Source of the DNA: Roseicyclus sediminis
Lineage (GTDB): Bacteria; Pseudomonadota; Alphaproteobacteria; Rhodobacterales; Rhodobacteraceae
Length of the DNA: 64,000 nucleotides
Assembly (NCBI RefSeq): GCF_025515305.1
Contig: NZ_JAOPHT010000004.1
Coordinates: 287,226 to 351,225, forward strand
Direction: 5' to 3'
The notes below the pieces were generated by a model. That model saw nothing but the letters and a program-made list of their open reading frames with translations. It made no database searches and was not told the DNA's origin. Positions 7,339-15,853 of the stretch are shown piece by piece. Every line of letters begins with the position of its first letter. Position 1 is the stretch's first letter. Position numbers and translations under genes: made by a program.

Positions 7339-7560
7339 TCAGTCCGCCTTGCCGTATACGGCCTGGAAGGCGGCGCCCCGGAGCATCGACCGGTTCAGGC
7401 CGAGGTCATCCAGTTCCCGGCCCGAGAGCTCGTTCAGCTCGGCCAGGGTGCGATGGTAAAGCCGCCATGCGGCGTATGCTTCTGCGGCCTGCTTGCCGAT
7501 TTCGGCAAGGCGCGCGCCTACAGAAATGCTTGTGGTCCGGTTGCTCGATACGTAAGCCAT
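7339..7560 (-). CDS. ccaF1: DUF1127 protein, CcaF1-like, upstream of the sRNA array
   Basis: A 73-residue protein whose C-terminal half (LYHRTLAELNELSGRELDDL, then GLNRSMLRGAAFQAVYG) is the DUF1127 (YjiS-like) motif. GAGG precedes the ATG at 7560. It is the first full gene of a minus-strand transcript that continues into the hairpin array 10 nt after its stop. The R. sphaeroides homologue in the same position, CcaF1, is described as an RNA-binding protein affecting sRNA maturation and RNA turnover. The same role is inferred here from sequence family and context. Confidence 0.85.
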   Translation of the reverse strand: MAYVSSNRTTSISVGARLAEIGKQAAEAYAAWRLYHRTLAELNELSGRELDDLGLNRSMLRGAAFQAVYGKAD

Positions 7561-7567
7561 AGCGTCC

Positions 7568-7612
7568 TCAAATCTTGATGCGGCGAACCCGAATGGCCCG
7601 GCGCTGGAGCAT
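7568..7612 (-). CDS. Possible 14-codon arginine-rich leader peptide
   Basis: The frame MLQRRAIRVRRIKI ends 7 nt before the DUF1127 start codon. Six of its 14 residues are Arg or Lys. GGGGTGA stands six bases before its ATG and could serve as a ribosome site. It lies downstream of the predicted promoter, so it would be in the transcript. It may be a translated leader coupling to the DUF1127 gene, or chance; I know no family for it. Confidence 0.3.
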   Translation of the reverse strand: MLQRRAIRVRRIKI

Positions 7613-7635
7613 TTCGATCACCCCGTTACGATTGG

Positions 7636-7663
7636 AAGATAAGGAAATGCTGCAGGTGCACAA
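7636..7663 (-). promoter_or_regulatory. Candidate promoter of the DUF1127-sRNA transcript
   Basis: On the minus strand TTGTGC (7663-7658), a 16-bp spacer and TATCTT (7641-7636) form a -35/-10 pair, placing transcription start near 7629, about 70 nt before the DUF1127 gene. The pattern could suit the housekeeping or the RpoH-type sigma factors known to drive the R. sphaeroides locus; the sequence alone does not decide. Confidence 0.4.
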
Positions 7664-7744
7664 TAACCGAGGGTTCAATGCTGCTATGCAGAAACCGCAT
7701 AGGTCGTCGCGCCCTTGCGCGCTAGGGCCCGAAGCGCTTTGAGC

Positions 7745-8935
7745 ATGATCGTCGGCGGCGCCTTCCGGGACCCCCAGTTCGCCCGCTTTTTCGTCGGGGT
7801 CTTCTTCGCCGTGCAGGCGATCTGGGTGCAGCGGGTGACACTGTCCTGGCTTGCCTGGGAGCGGACGGGTTCGGCGGGATTCGTCGGGATGGTCGCCGCG
7901 TTCAGCCTCGCGCCGACGCTGCTGGCGGGCCCGGTCTTCGGTGTCATGGCCGATCGCGTGAACATCCGCCGGGCGGCGCTGGTCACGAACGCGCTGATGG
8001 CGGCGGTCCTCGCCGTCCTTGCGCTCGCCCTGCCGCTGGTGGGCCCCTGGGGCGTGGCGGCGGCGGCGCTCTGCATCGGCCTCGTGACCTCCGCCCATCA
8101 TCCGGTCCGGATGTCGCTGGGGCCGCGTCTGGTTCCGCGCGAGATGGTGCAACACGTGGTCTCGGCCACGGCGCTGAACTTCAACCTCGCGCGCCTCGTG
8201 GCGCCGGTCGCCGCGGGCTGGATCATCGCGGGCTTCGGCGCGGGCGCGGCGCTCTGGGTCGCGGTGCTGTGCTACATGCCGATGCTGGCGGTGCTGCCTG
8301 CGCTGCGCCCCCGCGACCTGCCGCCGCGGCCGCGCGCGCCCTACCTGTCCGAGCTGCGCGACGGGGTCCGCTTCGCCCGCGACACGCCCCTGATCCGCGA
8401 GGCGCTGTTGCTGACGCTGGTCTTCGCCACGCTGGTGCGCGGTGGGCTCGAGCTTTTGCCGGTGCTGGCCGACGGGGCCTTCGGGCAGGGGGCGGCGGGC
8501 CTCGGGATGCTGACCGCCGCGGCCGGTGCCGGTGCGCTGCTGTCGGCCTCGTTCAAGGCCTTCGGGATGGGCGATGTCTCCGCCGGCATTCCCCGCAGCG
8601 TCGTTGTGGCGATGACATTGGGCTTCGCGGCGATCATCGGCATGGGGCTCGCGCCGTACTGGCCGATGGCGCTCGGGGCGACAGCGCTCGCCGGGTTCTG
8701 TGCGACATGGTGCGGCGTCAGCCTGCAGGCCGCGATCCAGACCGACCTTCCGGACGCCTATCGTGGCCGGGTCATGAGCCTCTGGACGGTCGTCGGCTTC
8801 GGCACGGTGGCCATCGGCGCGGCCTTCATCGGCGCGGTCGCGGAGATCATGCAGATCGGCCGGGCGCTGGCCGTGGCGGGGGTCGTCGGCCTTCTCGTCA
8901 TCGCGGTGTGGCGTCTTGGGGGTGCGCGCGCCTGA
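7745..8935 (+). CDS. MFS transporter (MFS_3/enterobactin-exporter-like)
   Basis: A 396-residue major-facilitator protein with about ten to twelve hydrophobic segments. FRDPQFARFFVGVFF opens the first helix, VMADRVNIRRAAL is the cytoplasmic loop 2-3 motif (compare GxxaDRxgRR), and FATLVRGGLELLPVL begins the second half. It resembles exporters of the MFS_3 family, which move drugs or siderophores outward by proton antiport. The substrate is not readable. A TTG ten codons upstream (7715) is an alternative start; neither start has a strong ribosome site. It is divergent from the DUF1127 locus. Confidence 0.8.
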   Translation: MIVGGAFRDPQFARFFVGVFFAVQAIWVQRVTLSWLAWERTGSAGFVGMVAAFSLAPTLLAGPVFGVMADRVNIRRAALVTNALMAAVLAVLALALPLVGPWGVAAAALCIGLVTSAHHPVRMSLGPRLVPREMVQHVVSATALNFNLARLVAPVAAGWIIAGFGAGAALWVAVLCYMPMLAVLPALRPRDLPPRPRAPYLSELRDGVRFARDTPLIREALLLTLVFATLVRGGLELLPVLADGAFGQGAAGLGMLTAAAGAGALLSASFKAFGMGDVSAGIPRSVVVAMTLGFAAIIGMGLAPYWPMALGATALAGFCATWCGVSLQAAIQTDLPDAYRGRVMSLWTVVGFGTVAIGAAFIGAVAEIMQIGRALAVAGVVGLLVIAVWRLGGARA

Positions 8936-8987
8936 ATTCCGTCCTATCTCGGGGCGGAACGATTGCGCGCGACAAGGAACCCAGACG

Positions 8988-10085
8988 ATGACGCAGACCC
9001 GCGACAGCATCCTGCAGGCCCTCTCCGGCCTGACCCTGCCCGATGGCGGCGACGTTGTTTCCCGCGACATGGTCCGCGCGCTGAGCGTGCAGGAGGGGCG
9101 CGTGTCCTTCATCCTCGAGGCCGAGTCCCCTGATGCCGCCCGCAGGATGGAGCCTGTGCGGCTTGCCGCCGAGCACCTCGTGAAGAAGCTGCCGGGCGTG
9201 GAGCAGGTGATCGTCGCGCTGACCGCCCATGGTCCGGCCGCGAAGGCGCCGCCGAGGCCCGCGGAGCCCGCGGGCGCGCCCCCCAACCTGCAGATCGGCG
9301 GGCACATGAAGCCGCAAGCGGGATCGATGAAACCCTCGGGCGTGCGGCACATCATCGGCATCGGCTCGGGCAAGGGTGGCGTGGGCAAATCCACGGTCGC
9401 CTCCAACCTTGCCGTGGCGCTGGCGCGGGCCGGGCGGCGCGTGGGCCTGCTCGACGCCGATATCTACGGACCCTCCCAGCCCCGCATGATGGGCGTGAAC
9501 AAGCGCCCGTCCTCGCCCGACGGCAAGACGATCATCCCGCTCAAGGCCCACGGCGTCACCTGCATGTCCATCGGCTTCATGCTGCCCGAGGAGAAGGCCG
9601 TGGTCTGGCGTGGGCCGATGCTGATGGGGGCGCTCCAGCAGATGCTGACACAGGTGGAGTGGGGCGAGCTCGACATCCTCCTCGTCGACCTGCCGCCCGG
9701 CACCGGCGATGTGGCCATGACGCTCTGCCAGAAATCCGAGGTGACGGGCGCGATCGTCGTCTCGACGCCGCAGGACGTGGCCCTTCTCGACGCGAGGAAG
9801 GCGCTCAACATGTTCGAGCTCCTGAAGACGCCCGTTCTCGGGCTGATCGAGAACATGTCGACCTATGTCTGCCCCAAGTGCGGCCACGAGGAGCACATCT
9901 TCGGCGAGGGCGGCGTGCGGGCCGAGGCCGAGCGCATGGGCCATCCGTTCCTCGGTTCCCTGCCGATCAGCCTGGAAACCCGCATCGCGGGGGATGCCGG
10001 CAAGCCCATCGCGGCGGGCGAGGGACCCATGGCCGAGGCCTACGCGGCCCTCGCGCATCGCTTCATCGCGGGCGGGATGGCCTGA
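8988..10085 (+). CDS. apbC: Mrp/ApbC iron-sulfur cluster carrier ATPase
   Basis: A 365-residue P-loop ATPase of the Mrp/NBP35 family that carries and delivers Fe-S clusters in the cytosol. The N-terminal 85 residues form a MIP18-like domain. A Pro-rich linker leads to the deviant Walker A SGKGGVGKST (residues 127-136), the LLDADIYGPSQPRMMG switch and VDLPPGTGD. The metal-binding CPKC motif near residue 295 is present (TYVCPKCGHEEHIFGEGG). The ATG at 8988 follows AAGGAACCCAGACG and gives the usual family length. Confidence 0.92.
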   Translation: MTQTRDSILQALSGLTLPDGGDVVSRDMVRALSVQEGRVSFILEAESPDAARRMEPVRLAAEHLVKKLPGVEQVIVALTAHGPAAKAPPRPAEPAGAPPNLQIGGHMKPQAGSMKPSGVRHIIGIGSGKGGVGKSTVASNLAVALARAGRRVGLLDADIYGPSQPRMMGVNKRPSSPDGKTIIPLKAHGVTCMSIGFMLPEEKAVVWRGPMLMGALQQMLTQVEWGELDILLVDLPPGTGDVAMTLCQKSEVTGAIVVSTPQDVALLDARKALNMFELLKTPVLGLIENMSTYVCPKCGHEEHIFGEGGVRAEAERMGHPFLGSLPISLETRIAGDAGKPIAAGEGPMAEAYAALAHRFIAGGMA

Positions 10086-10142
10086 GCCAAGGCCGTCCCA
10101 CGGGCTGATTCGCGGCCCTGAAAACCTGAAAACACCCCGATC

Positions 10143-10163
10143 CCGGCCTCTCGCCGGATTTTT
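10143..10163 (+). terminator. Intrinsic terminator candidate after apbC
   Basis: CCGGC (10143-10147), a five-base loop and GCCGG (10153-10157) are followed by ATTTTT. The stem is short but GC-only and lies 58 bp after the apbC stop. Confidence 0.5.
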
Positions 10164-10316
10164 CGGGAATTTTCTGCCACCACCCGGAAAAACCTGCCAC
10201 GGCCCGACATCTCCCAAGATGTTGGGTCCATTGCGCGTGAAACTACCACAATTGCCGTTCGGGTCGCATCAATTCGGGTGGATGGCGGTGTTGCATTTCC
10301 GCACTGAGGCACGTGG

Positions 10317-10357
10317 TGGATGAAAGTTCCGAAAAAAGGAGTTGATTGGATGAAAGT
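10317..10357 (+). promoter_or_regulatory. Direct repeat TGGATGAAAGT, candidate MraZ operator
   Basis: The 11-mer TGGATGAAAGT occurs at 10317-10327 and 10347-10357, exactly 30 bp apart (about three helical turns). A partial copy TGGATGG lies at 10279. MraZ binds short direct repeats upstream of its own gene in other bacteria (TGGGN in E. coli, AAAGTG-type boxes in mollicutes). These copies lie about 310-350 bp before mraZ, just upstream of where the leader transcript probably begins. The assignment is inferred. Confidence 0.35.
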
Positions 10358-10384
10358 GGCGTGGCACACCTTGTTCATCGGCAA

Positions 10385-10592
10385 ACGAGATCGAACTTCG
10401 GACCCAAGGGTCTGATGGAAAAACAAAAAACGGCAGGTTCATACAGGCAATCTCGAACGCCAGAACAAAGAGATCCGGCGCGCAAGCGAGCAGACATCCC
10501 CCCAGGTGGCCTGCGTAGTCGGACACCCAGCAATGGGACGAGGGCGGCGGATTGAGCAGTGGCAGCTTGCTCAATCCGCCGTTTCCGTTCCC
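10385..10592 (+). ncRNA. upsM: UpsM-like structured mraZ leader RNA
   Basis: The dcw cluster is preceded by 580 bp without a convincing gene. In Rhodobacter sphaeroides the mraZ leader is unusually long and its 5' part accumulates as the abundant sRNA UpsM, of roughly 200 nt, ending at a terminator-like hairpin. Here a 13-bp hairpin at 10546-10580 sits 85 bp before mraZ, matching that arrangement. The 5' end given is an estimate from the known RNA length; I could not fix a promoter. Identification rests on position and architecture, not on a sequence alignment. Confidence 0.55.
10546..10580 (+). terminator. Strong hairpin in mraZ leader (attenuator or sRNA 3' end)
   Basis: GGCGGATTGAGCA (10546-10558) pairs perfectly with TGCTCAATCCGCC (10568-10580) around a nine-base loop. 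The following GTTTCCGTTCCC is only moderately U-rich, which suits partial termination that lets some transcripts continue into mraZ. Confidence 0.6.
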
Positions 10593-10665
10593 GGGGCCCG
10601 AATAAGGCCGCAATGCGGCGAAAAAATGGCGACGGGCCTACGATAAAAGAACAAGGCGCAAGCCC

Positions 10666-11196
10666 GTGGACAGCAGGTTTCAAGGCGAAAGCCTGAACAA
10701 GGTGGATGGAAAGGGCCGGATGTCGCTTCCGGCCAAGTTCCGTCGTGCCCTGCAGGCCAGCGACAGCCGCTGCGGACCGGGCGATCCCGCGCGCCTCTAC
10801 ATCGCCTACGGAAACCCCAGGAACGATTTCGTCGAGTGCCTCTCGGGCGATTACTACGACGACCTCGTGGCGCGCATCGAGGCGATGGACGACGGCGAGG
10901 ACGAGCGCGAAGTGCTCGAATACCTCTATTTCGCGAAGTGCGACGAGGTCGCCGTGGACGAGACGGGGCGTTTCGTGCTGCCGACCGCCGCCCGCGACAA
11001 GCTGGACCTCGATGGCGAGGCGCTGTTCCAGGGCAAGGGCCGCAAGTTTCACATCCTCAAGCCGGCCGACGGCACGGCAGCGGATGACAAGATCCTGAAA
11101 ATGTTGGAGAAGTTCGGTGAGGGCAAGGAATTCTTCAATCCCATCTCGCTGGCCAACCGCCGCAAGCCCGACGTGGTCGGAAGCGATGCGGAATGA
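10666..11196 (+). CDS. mraZ: Transcriptional regulator MraZ
   Basis: A 176-residue protein with two AbrB-like SpoVT/MraZ repeats: [20 protein letters not shown] near residues 5-24 and [20 protein letters not shown] near residues 91-110. MraZ forms ring-shaped oligomers that bind repeats before its own gene and repress the dcw operon. The start is GTG at 10666, with only a weak AAGGCG upstream. Its end overlaps rsmH by four bases (ATGA). It is slightly longer than the E. coli protein (about 152 residues) through the C-terminal tail. Confidence 0.93.
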   Translation: MDSRFQGESLNKVDGKGRMSLPAKFRRALQASDSRCGPGDPARLYIAYGNPRNDFVECLSGDYYDDLVARIEAMDDGEDEREVLEYLYFAKCDEVAVDETGRFVLPTAARDKLDLDGEALFQGKGRKFHILKPADGTAADDKILKMLEKFGEGKEFFNPISLANRRKPDVVGSDAE

Positions 11197-12191
11197 CGGG
11201 CGCAGACAACGGCCAGCCGCACCTGCCGGTCCTTCTGGGGCCGTTGTTGCGGGCGGTCGCCCCGATATCTGGCGTGTGGTTAGATGGCACCTTCGGCGCT
11301 GGTGGCTACGCCCGTGGATTGCTTGAGGCAGGGGCGGAGATCGTGATCGGCATCGACCGGGATCCGCTCGCCTTCGAGATGGCCGCGCCCTGGGCGGGGG
11401 CGTGGGGGGATCGCCTGATCCTCGTTCCCGGCACGTTTTCCGAACTCGACGAACACGCGGCCGCCGCCGGGCATCCCTTGCTCGACGGCGTGACGCTCGA
11501 TCTCGGTGTGTCGTCGATGCAGCTCGACCGCGCCGAGCGCGGCTTTTCCTTCCTGCGCGACGGGCCCCTCGACATGCGCATGGGGCAGGCGGGGCTTTCG
11601 GCCGAGGACCTCGTCAACGATGCGCCCGAGGCGCTCTTGGCCGATATTCTCTTTCTCTACGGCGAGGAGCGCGCCGCGCGCCGGATCGCGCGCGCCATCG
11701 TGACCGAGCGCGCGACGGGCCGCATCACGTCCACCCTGCAACTCGCTGGAATCGTTGAATCCTGTCTGCCGCGCAAGAAGCCGGGCCAGAGCCATCCCGC
11801 CACCCGGAGCTTCCAGGCGATCCGCATCGCCGTGAACGACGAACTGGGCCAGCTGGTCGCGGCGCTGGCCGCCGCCGAGCGCGCGCTGAAGCCGGGCGGC
11901 AAGCTCGCCGTCGTGACATTCCATTCCATCGAAGACCGGATCGTGAAGAGGTACCTCGCGGAGCGCGCCTCGGAGGGTGGCGGCGGCTCGCGCCACGCCC
12001 CCGCCGAGGCGCACCGGGAGCCGGGCTTCGTCCTGACCCCGAAAAAGGCCGTCGTCGCCGACGAGGCCGAGATCGCCGCGAACCCGCGCGCGCGGTCGGC
12101 CAAGCTCCGTGTCGCGACCCGGACGGACGCACCCGCCGATACCGTGGACGCGGCGCGCCTCGGGCTTCCGCAGGTCGGAGGGCTTCACTGA
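11193..12191 (+). CDS. rsmH: 16S rRNA (cytosine1402-N4)-methyltransferase RsmH
   Basis: A 332-residue SAM-dependent methyltransferase (formerly MraW) that N4-methylates C1402 in the decoding centre of 16S rRNA. The SAM site [18 protein letters not shown] follows the start closely, with [28 protein letters not shown] and the late motif [18 protein letters not shown]. The C-terminal [10 protein letters not shown] pattern is standard. It begins inside the mraZ stop (ATGA) and ends at a TGATG junction with ftsL, so translation of the three genes is probably coupled. Confidence 0.96.
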   Translation: MTGADNGQPHLPVLLGPLLRAVAPISGVWLDGTFGAGGYARGLLEAGAEIVIGIDRDPLAFEMAAPWAGAWGDRLILVPGTFSELDEHAAAAGHPLLDGVTLDLGVSSMQLDRAERGFSFLRDGPLDMRMGQAGLSAEDLVNDAPEALLADILFLYGEERAARRIARAIVTERATGRITSTLQLAGIVESCLPRKKPGQSHPATRSFQAIRIAVNDELGQLVAALAAAERALKPGGKLAVVTFHSIEDRIVKRYLAERASEGGGGSRHAPAEAHREPGFVLTPKKAVVADEAEIAANPRARSAKLRVATRTDAPADTVDAARLGLPQVGGLH

Positions 12192-12553
12192 TGCGCGGCC
12201 TTCCCACGATCCTTGCCGCACTTGCCGTCATCGGCCTGGGATACTGGGCCTATCACCAGACGATCCTGACCCAGTCGGCGATCCGCGAGGTGGAGCGTCT
12301 TCAGGTCTCGATCGGCGCCGAGCGCGAGCGTCTCGCGGTGCTTCGCGCCGAATGGGCCTATCTCAACCGCCCCGACCGCCTGCGCGAACTGGCCGAGTTC
12401 AACTTCGACCGCCTCGGCCTTCTGCCGATGGTGCCCGAGCAGTTCGGCCTCGTCGCCGAGTTGCCGCATCCGAGGCCAGAGCCGGACCCTGCCTCGCAGG
12501 TCGAGGAGCTTCTCCTGCAGAATTCCTCCACCGCCGAGGAGCAGGTGCCATGA
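12191..12553 (+). CDS. ftsL: Cell division protein FtsL
   Basis: A 120-residue bitopic inner-membrane protein: a short N-terminus, one membrane segment (residues about 4-20, ending YWAYHQTIL), then a heptad-like coiled coil (SAIREVERLQVSIGAERERL) and the alphaproteobacterial AEWAYLNRPDRLRELAEF segment. FtsL forms the FtsQLB complex that activates the FtsWI septal synthase. The Pro-rich tail is about 40 residues. It shares a base with the rsmH stop (TGATG) and its own stop overlaps ftsI (ATGA). Confidence 0.88.
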   Translation: MRGLPTILAALAVIGLGYWAYHQTILTQSAIREVERLQVSIGAERERLAVLRAEWAYLNRPDRLRELAEFNFDRLGLLPMVPEQFGLVAELPHPRPEPDPASQVEELLLQNSSTAEEQVP

Positions 12554-14328
12554 TCCGCACGCCGCTCCGCCCGCTCGCCCGCGTTCTCGATGCCCGCCAG
12601 AAAGGCGAGAACCCCGACGCGATCGAACGTGAGAACCTGCGGCTGCGCCACGAGGCGCAGCGCGACCGGATGCGCGTGCGCGCCGAAAGCCGCCTTTTGC
12701 TGGTCGCGATCTGCTTTCTCATGGGGTTCGGCGCTGTCGGCACGAGAATGGCGGCGCTCGCCACCTCCGAGGCCGAGGAGCCGCGCGTCGCGGTCTCGGG
12801 CACGTCGATCCTGAACACGCGGGCGGATATCGTCGACCGGCATGGCCGGGTGCTCGCGACGAATTTCGCCACCAACGCGCTTTATGCCCATCCGCACGAG
12901 ATCGTCGATCCCCGCGCCGCCGCCGACGGGCTGGCCGAGATCTTCCCCGACATGGATGCCGAGGCGCTTTATCGCCGCTTCACCTCCGACAGCCGCTTCA
13001 TCTGGCTGCGCCGCTACATCTCGCCCGAGCAGGAGCAGATGGTGCACGACCTCGGCGAGCCGGGCCTGCTGTTCGGGCCGCGCGAGATGCGGCTCTATCC
13101 CAACGGCGCCATCGCGGCCCATGTGCTCGGTGGCGCGGGCTTCGGCCAGGAGGCCGTGAACGCGGCGGAAGTCGTCGGCGTGGCGGGGGTCGAGGCGAAT
13201 TTCGACGAGACGCTGCGCGATCCCGCGCGCGAGGCGCCGCTGCGCCTGTCGCTCGACCTGACGGTTCAGGCCGCCGTCGAGGAGGTTCTGGCCGGCGGCA
13301 TGGCCCTGATGAACGCAAGCGGCGCCTCCGCCGTCCTCATGGACATCCGCACCGGCGAGATCATCGCCATGGCGAGCCTGCCCGACTTCGACCCCAACGC
13401 GCGCCCCCGCCCCCTGACCGAGGGCGACCAGGCCGACAGCCCGCTGTTCAACCGGGCGCTGCAGGGGGTGTATGAACTCGGCTCGGTGTTCAAGACCTTC
13501 ACCGTCGCCCAGGCGCTCGAGGAAGGGCTGGTCAGCCTCGACGACCTGATCGACACGCGCGGACCGCTTCGGATGGCGGGCTTCGCGATCACCGATTTCC
13601 GCTCCCGCGGGCCGGAGCAATCCGTGCATGACGTCTTCACCCATTCCTCGAACATCGGCACCGCGCGGATCGCGCAGTTGATCGGCGGCGAACGGCAGCG
13701 CGCCTTCATGGAGCGTCTCGGCTTTCTCGCGCCCACCACGATCGAGATGATCGAGGCGCCGAGCGGTCGTCCGTTGTGGCCTGCCCGCTGGGGAGAATTG
13801 TCCACGATGACGATTTCCTACGGGCATGGCCTATCGACGTCGCCGCTGCATCTCGCGGCTGCCTATGCCGCGATGGTGAACGGCGGCACGCTGGTCACGC
13901 CGACGCTGTTGCGGACCGATGCGCCCGCCACGGGCGAGCGCATCATCTCGGAGAGGGTCAGCGCCCAGATCCGCGAACTCCTGCGGGCCGTGGTGACCGA
14001 TGGAACGGCGAGTTTCGGCGAGGTCGAGGGCTACAGCGTCGGCGGCAAGACCGGCTCGGCCGAGATGCCGCGCGCCCGCGGCGGCTACTACGAGGACCGC
14101 AACATCAACACCTTCGCCGCGGTCTTCCCCTCGGATGATCCGCAATACGTGCTGGTGACCACGCTCTACGAGCCGGTCGAACTGTCCGGGCCCGAGCCGC
14201 GGCGCACCGCGGGCTGGACCACCGTTCCCGTCGCCGCCGAGGTGATCCGCCGCGCCGCGCCCCTTCTGGGGCTGCGTCCCGAGATTGAACCCACCCCCGC
14301 ACTTCCGCTATCCAGCAGCTCGAACTGA
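12550..14328 (+). CDS. ftsI: Peptidoglycan D,D-transpeptidase FtsI (PBP3)
   Basis: A 592-residue class B penicillin-binding protein that cross-links septal peptidoglycan in the periplasm. One membrane anchor (LLLVAICFLMGFGAVGTRMA, residues about 50-69) is followed by the PBP dimerisation domain (NTRADIVDRHGRVLATNF) and the transpeptidase domain. The three catalytic motifs are present: SVFK, with the nucleophile serine, in YELGSVFKTFTVAQ; SSN in FTHSSNIGTA; and KTG in VGGKTGSAEM. The ATG at 12550 overlaps the ftsL stop. It works with FtsW encoded at 22651. Confidence 0.96.
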   Translation: MIRTPLRPLARVLDARQKGENPDAIERENLRLRHEAQRDRMRVRAESRLLLVAICFLMGFGAVGTRMAALATSEAEEPRVAVSGTSILNTRADIVDRHGRVLATNFATNALYAHPHEIVDPRAAADGLAEIFPDMDAEALYRRFTSDSRFIWLRRYISPEQEQMVHDLGEPGLLFGPREMRLYPNGAIAAHVLGGAGFGQEAVNAAEVVGVAGVEANFDETLRDPAREAPLRLSLDLTVQAAVEEVLAGGMALMNASGASAVLMDIRTGEIIAMASLPDFDPNARPRPLTEGDQADSPLFNRALQGVYELGSVFKTFTVAQALEEGLVSLDDLIDTRGPLRMAGFAITDFRSRGPEQSVHDVFTHSSNIGTARIAQLIGGERQRAFMERLGFLAPTTIEMIEAPSGRPLWPARWGELSTMTISYGHGLSTSPLHLAAAYAAMVNGGTLVTPTLLRTDAPATGERIISERVSAQIRELLRAVVTDGTASFGEVEGYSVGGKTGSAEMPRARGGYYEDRNINTFAAVFPSDDPQYVLVTTLYEPVELSGPEPRRTAGWTTVPVAAEVIRRAAPLLGLRPEIEPTPALPLSSSSN

Positions 14329-14368
14329 CCGCGCAGGGTTCGCGGTCGGCGGGGCAAGGGGGCCGCCG

Positions 14369-15853
14369 ATGACGACAGAGGCAAGGACGCTCTCGGGGCT
14401 TGGCCTCGCCGCGAAGGGCGGCGCGGATGTCGTGGTCAGCGGCATCGCCATCGACAGCCGCAAGATCCGGCAAGGGACGCTGTTCGCCGCGCTGCCCGGC
14501 ACGACGGTGCACGGCGCACGGTTCGTGGCGCAGGCCATCGCCGATGGCGCGGCGGCGATCCTGACCGACCGCGAGGGCGCGGCGCTGGCCGCCGATGCGC
14601 TCGAAGGGTCCGGCGTCGCGTTGGTTGTGGCCGAGGATTCGCGCGCCACGCTGGCCAATGCCGCCGCGCTCTGGTTCGGGCCGGTTCCGGAAACCCTCGT
14701 CGCGGTCACCGGCACCAACGGCAAGACCAGCGTGGCGAGCTTCACCCGACAGATCTGGGAACACCTGGGCCATCCCGCGGTCAACATCGGGACGACCGGT
14801 GTCGAAGGCAGCTATTCCGCGCCCGGTATCCACACCACGCCCGACGCCCTCACGCTTCAGTCCCTGCTGGCGGCGATCAAGGCCGACGGGATCGAGCATG
14901 TGGCGATGGAGGCCTCGTCCCACGGGCTGGACCAGCGGCGGATGGAGGCGGTCAGCCCCTGCGCCGCCGCCTTTACCAACCTCACCCAGGACCATCTCGA
15001 CTACCACGGCACGATGGAGGCCTATTTCGCCGCCAAGCTGCGACTGTTCACCGAGCTTCTGGTGGATGACGGCGTGGCGGTGGTGAACGTCGACGACCCC
15101 TATGGCCGCGAGGTCGCCAACACCGTCGAGATGCGCGGCAACGAGGTGATCGGCGTCGCCCAATACGCCGAGAACGCGGAACTCCGCATCGCCGGCCGCA
15201 GGCTGGACGAACGGGGCCAGGACCTCCTGGTGCAGGCCTGGGGCAAGCCCATCCGCCTGCGCCTGCCGCTGATCGGTGCCTTCCAGGCGATGAACGTGCT
15301 GACCGCCGCGGGCCTCGCCATCGCCGCGGGCGAGGAGGTCGAGGCCGTGTTCGGCGTCCTGCCGCGGCTCACTGGCGTGCGCGGCCGGATGCAGCTTGCC
15401 GGTGTCCGGACGAGCGGCGCGCCGGTCTATGTCGACTATGCGCATACACCCGACGCGCTCGAGAACGCGCTGAAGGCGTTGCGCCCGCATGTGCTGGGGC
15501 GGCTCCACGTCGTGTTCGGCGCGGGCGGCGACCGGGACCGGGGCAAGCGTCCGCTGATGGGGCAGGCGGCGGCCGCCTATGCCGACGTGGTGATCGTCAC
15601 CGACGACAACCCCCGCAGCGAGGACCCCGCCGCGATCCGGGCGGCCGTGCTGGGCGGATGCCCGGATGCGACCGAGATCGGCGACCGGGCCGAGGCGATC
15701 CTGCGCGCCGTCGATGCGCTGGAGGCGGGCGACGCGCTCCTCATCGCGGGCAAGGGGCACGAGACGGGGCAGCAGGTGGGTGACGTGGTCTATCCGTTCG
15801 ACGACGTGGAACAGGCGAGCGTTGCGGTCGCCGCGCTGGAGGGCCGTGCATGA
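14369..15853 (+). CDS. murE: UDP-MurNAc-L-Ala-D-Glu--2,6-diaminopimelate ligase MurE
   Basis: A 494-residue cytoplasmic Mur ligase that adds the third stem-peptide residue. The ATP site is VTGTNGKTSVASF, and the UDP-MurNAc region includes IDSRKIRQGTLFAALPG and GTTGVEGSY. The substrate-specificity motif DNPR (TDDNPRSEDPAAIR) marks it as the meso-diaminopimelate type. The start ATG at 14369 has AAGGGGG upstream; the frame is open another 28 codons but lacks a better start. Its stop overlaps murF (ATGA). Confidence 0.96.
   Translation: MTTEARTLSGLGLAAKGGADVVVSGIAIDSRKIRQGTLFAALPGTTVHGARFVAQAIADGAAAILTDREGAALAADALEGSGVALVVAEDSRATLANAAALWFGPVPETLVAVTGTNGKTSVASFTRQIWEHLGHPAVNIGTTGVEGSYSAPGIHTTPDALTLQSLLAAIKADGIEHVAMEASSHGLDQRRMEAVSPCAAAFTNLTQDHLDYHGTMEAYFAAKLRLFTELLVDDGVAVVNVDDPYGREVANTVEMRGNEVIGVAQYAENAELRIAGRRLDERGQDLLVQAWGKPIRLRLPLIGAFQAMNVLTAAGLAIAAGEEVEAVFGVLPRLTGVRGRMQLAGVRTSGAPVYVDYAHTPDALENALKALRPHVLGRLHVVFGAGGDRDRGKRPLMGQAAAAYADVVIVTDDNPRSEDPAAIRAAVLGGCPDATEIGDRAEAILRAVDALEAGDALLIAGKGHETGQQVGDVVYPFDDVEQASVAVAALEGRA

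Noticed and set aside
7568..9406. Long 612-codon minus-strand open frame across the MFS gene
   Set aside because: It is an antisense shadow in high-GC DNA with Arg/Pro/Gln-rich, low-complexity translation. The plus strand encodes a clear MFS protein.
10415..10555. 46-codon frame in the mraZ leader (MEKQKTAGSYRQSRTPEQRD...)
   Set aside because: No own ribosome site, it ends inside the arm of the 13-bp hairpin, and it lies where an UpsM-like structured RNA is expected.
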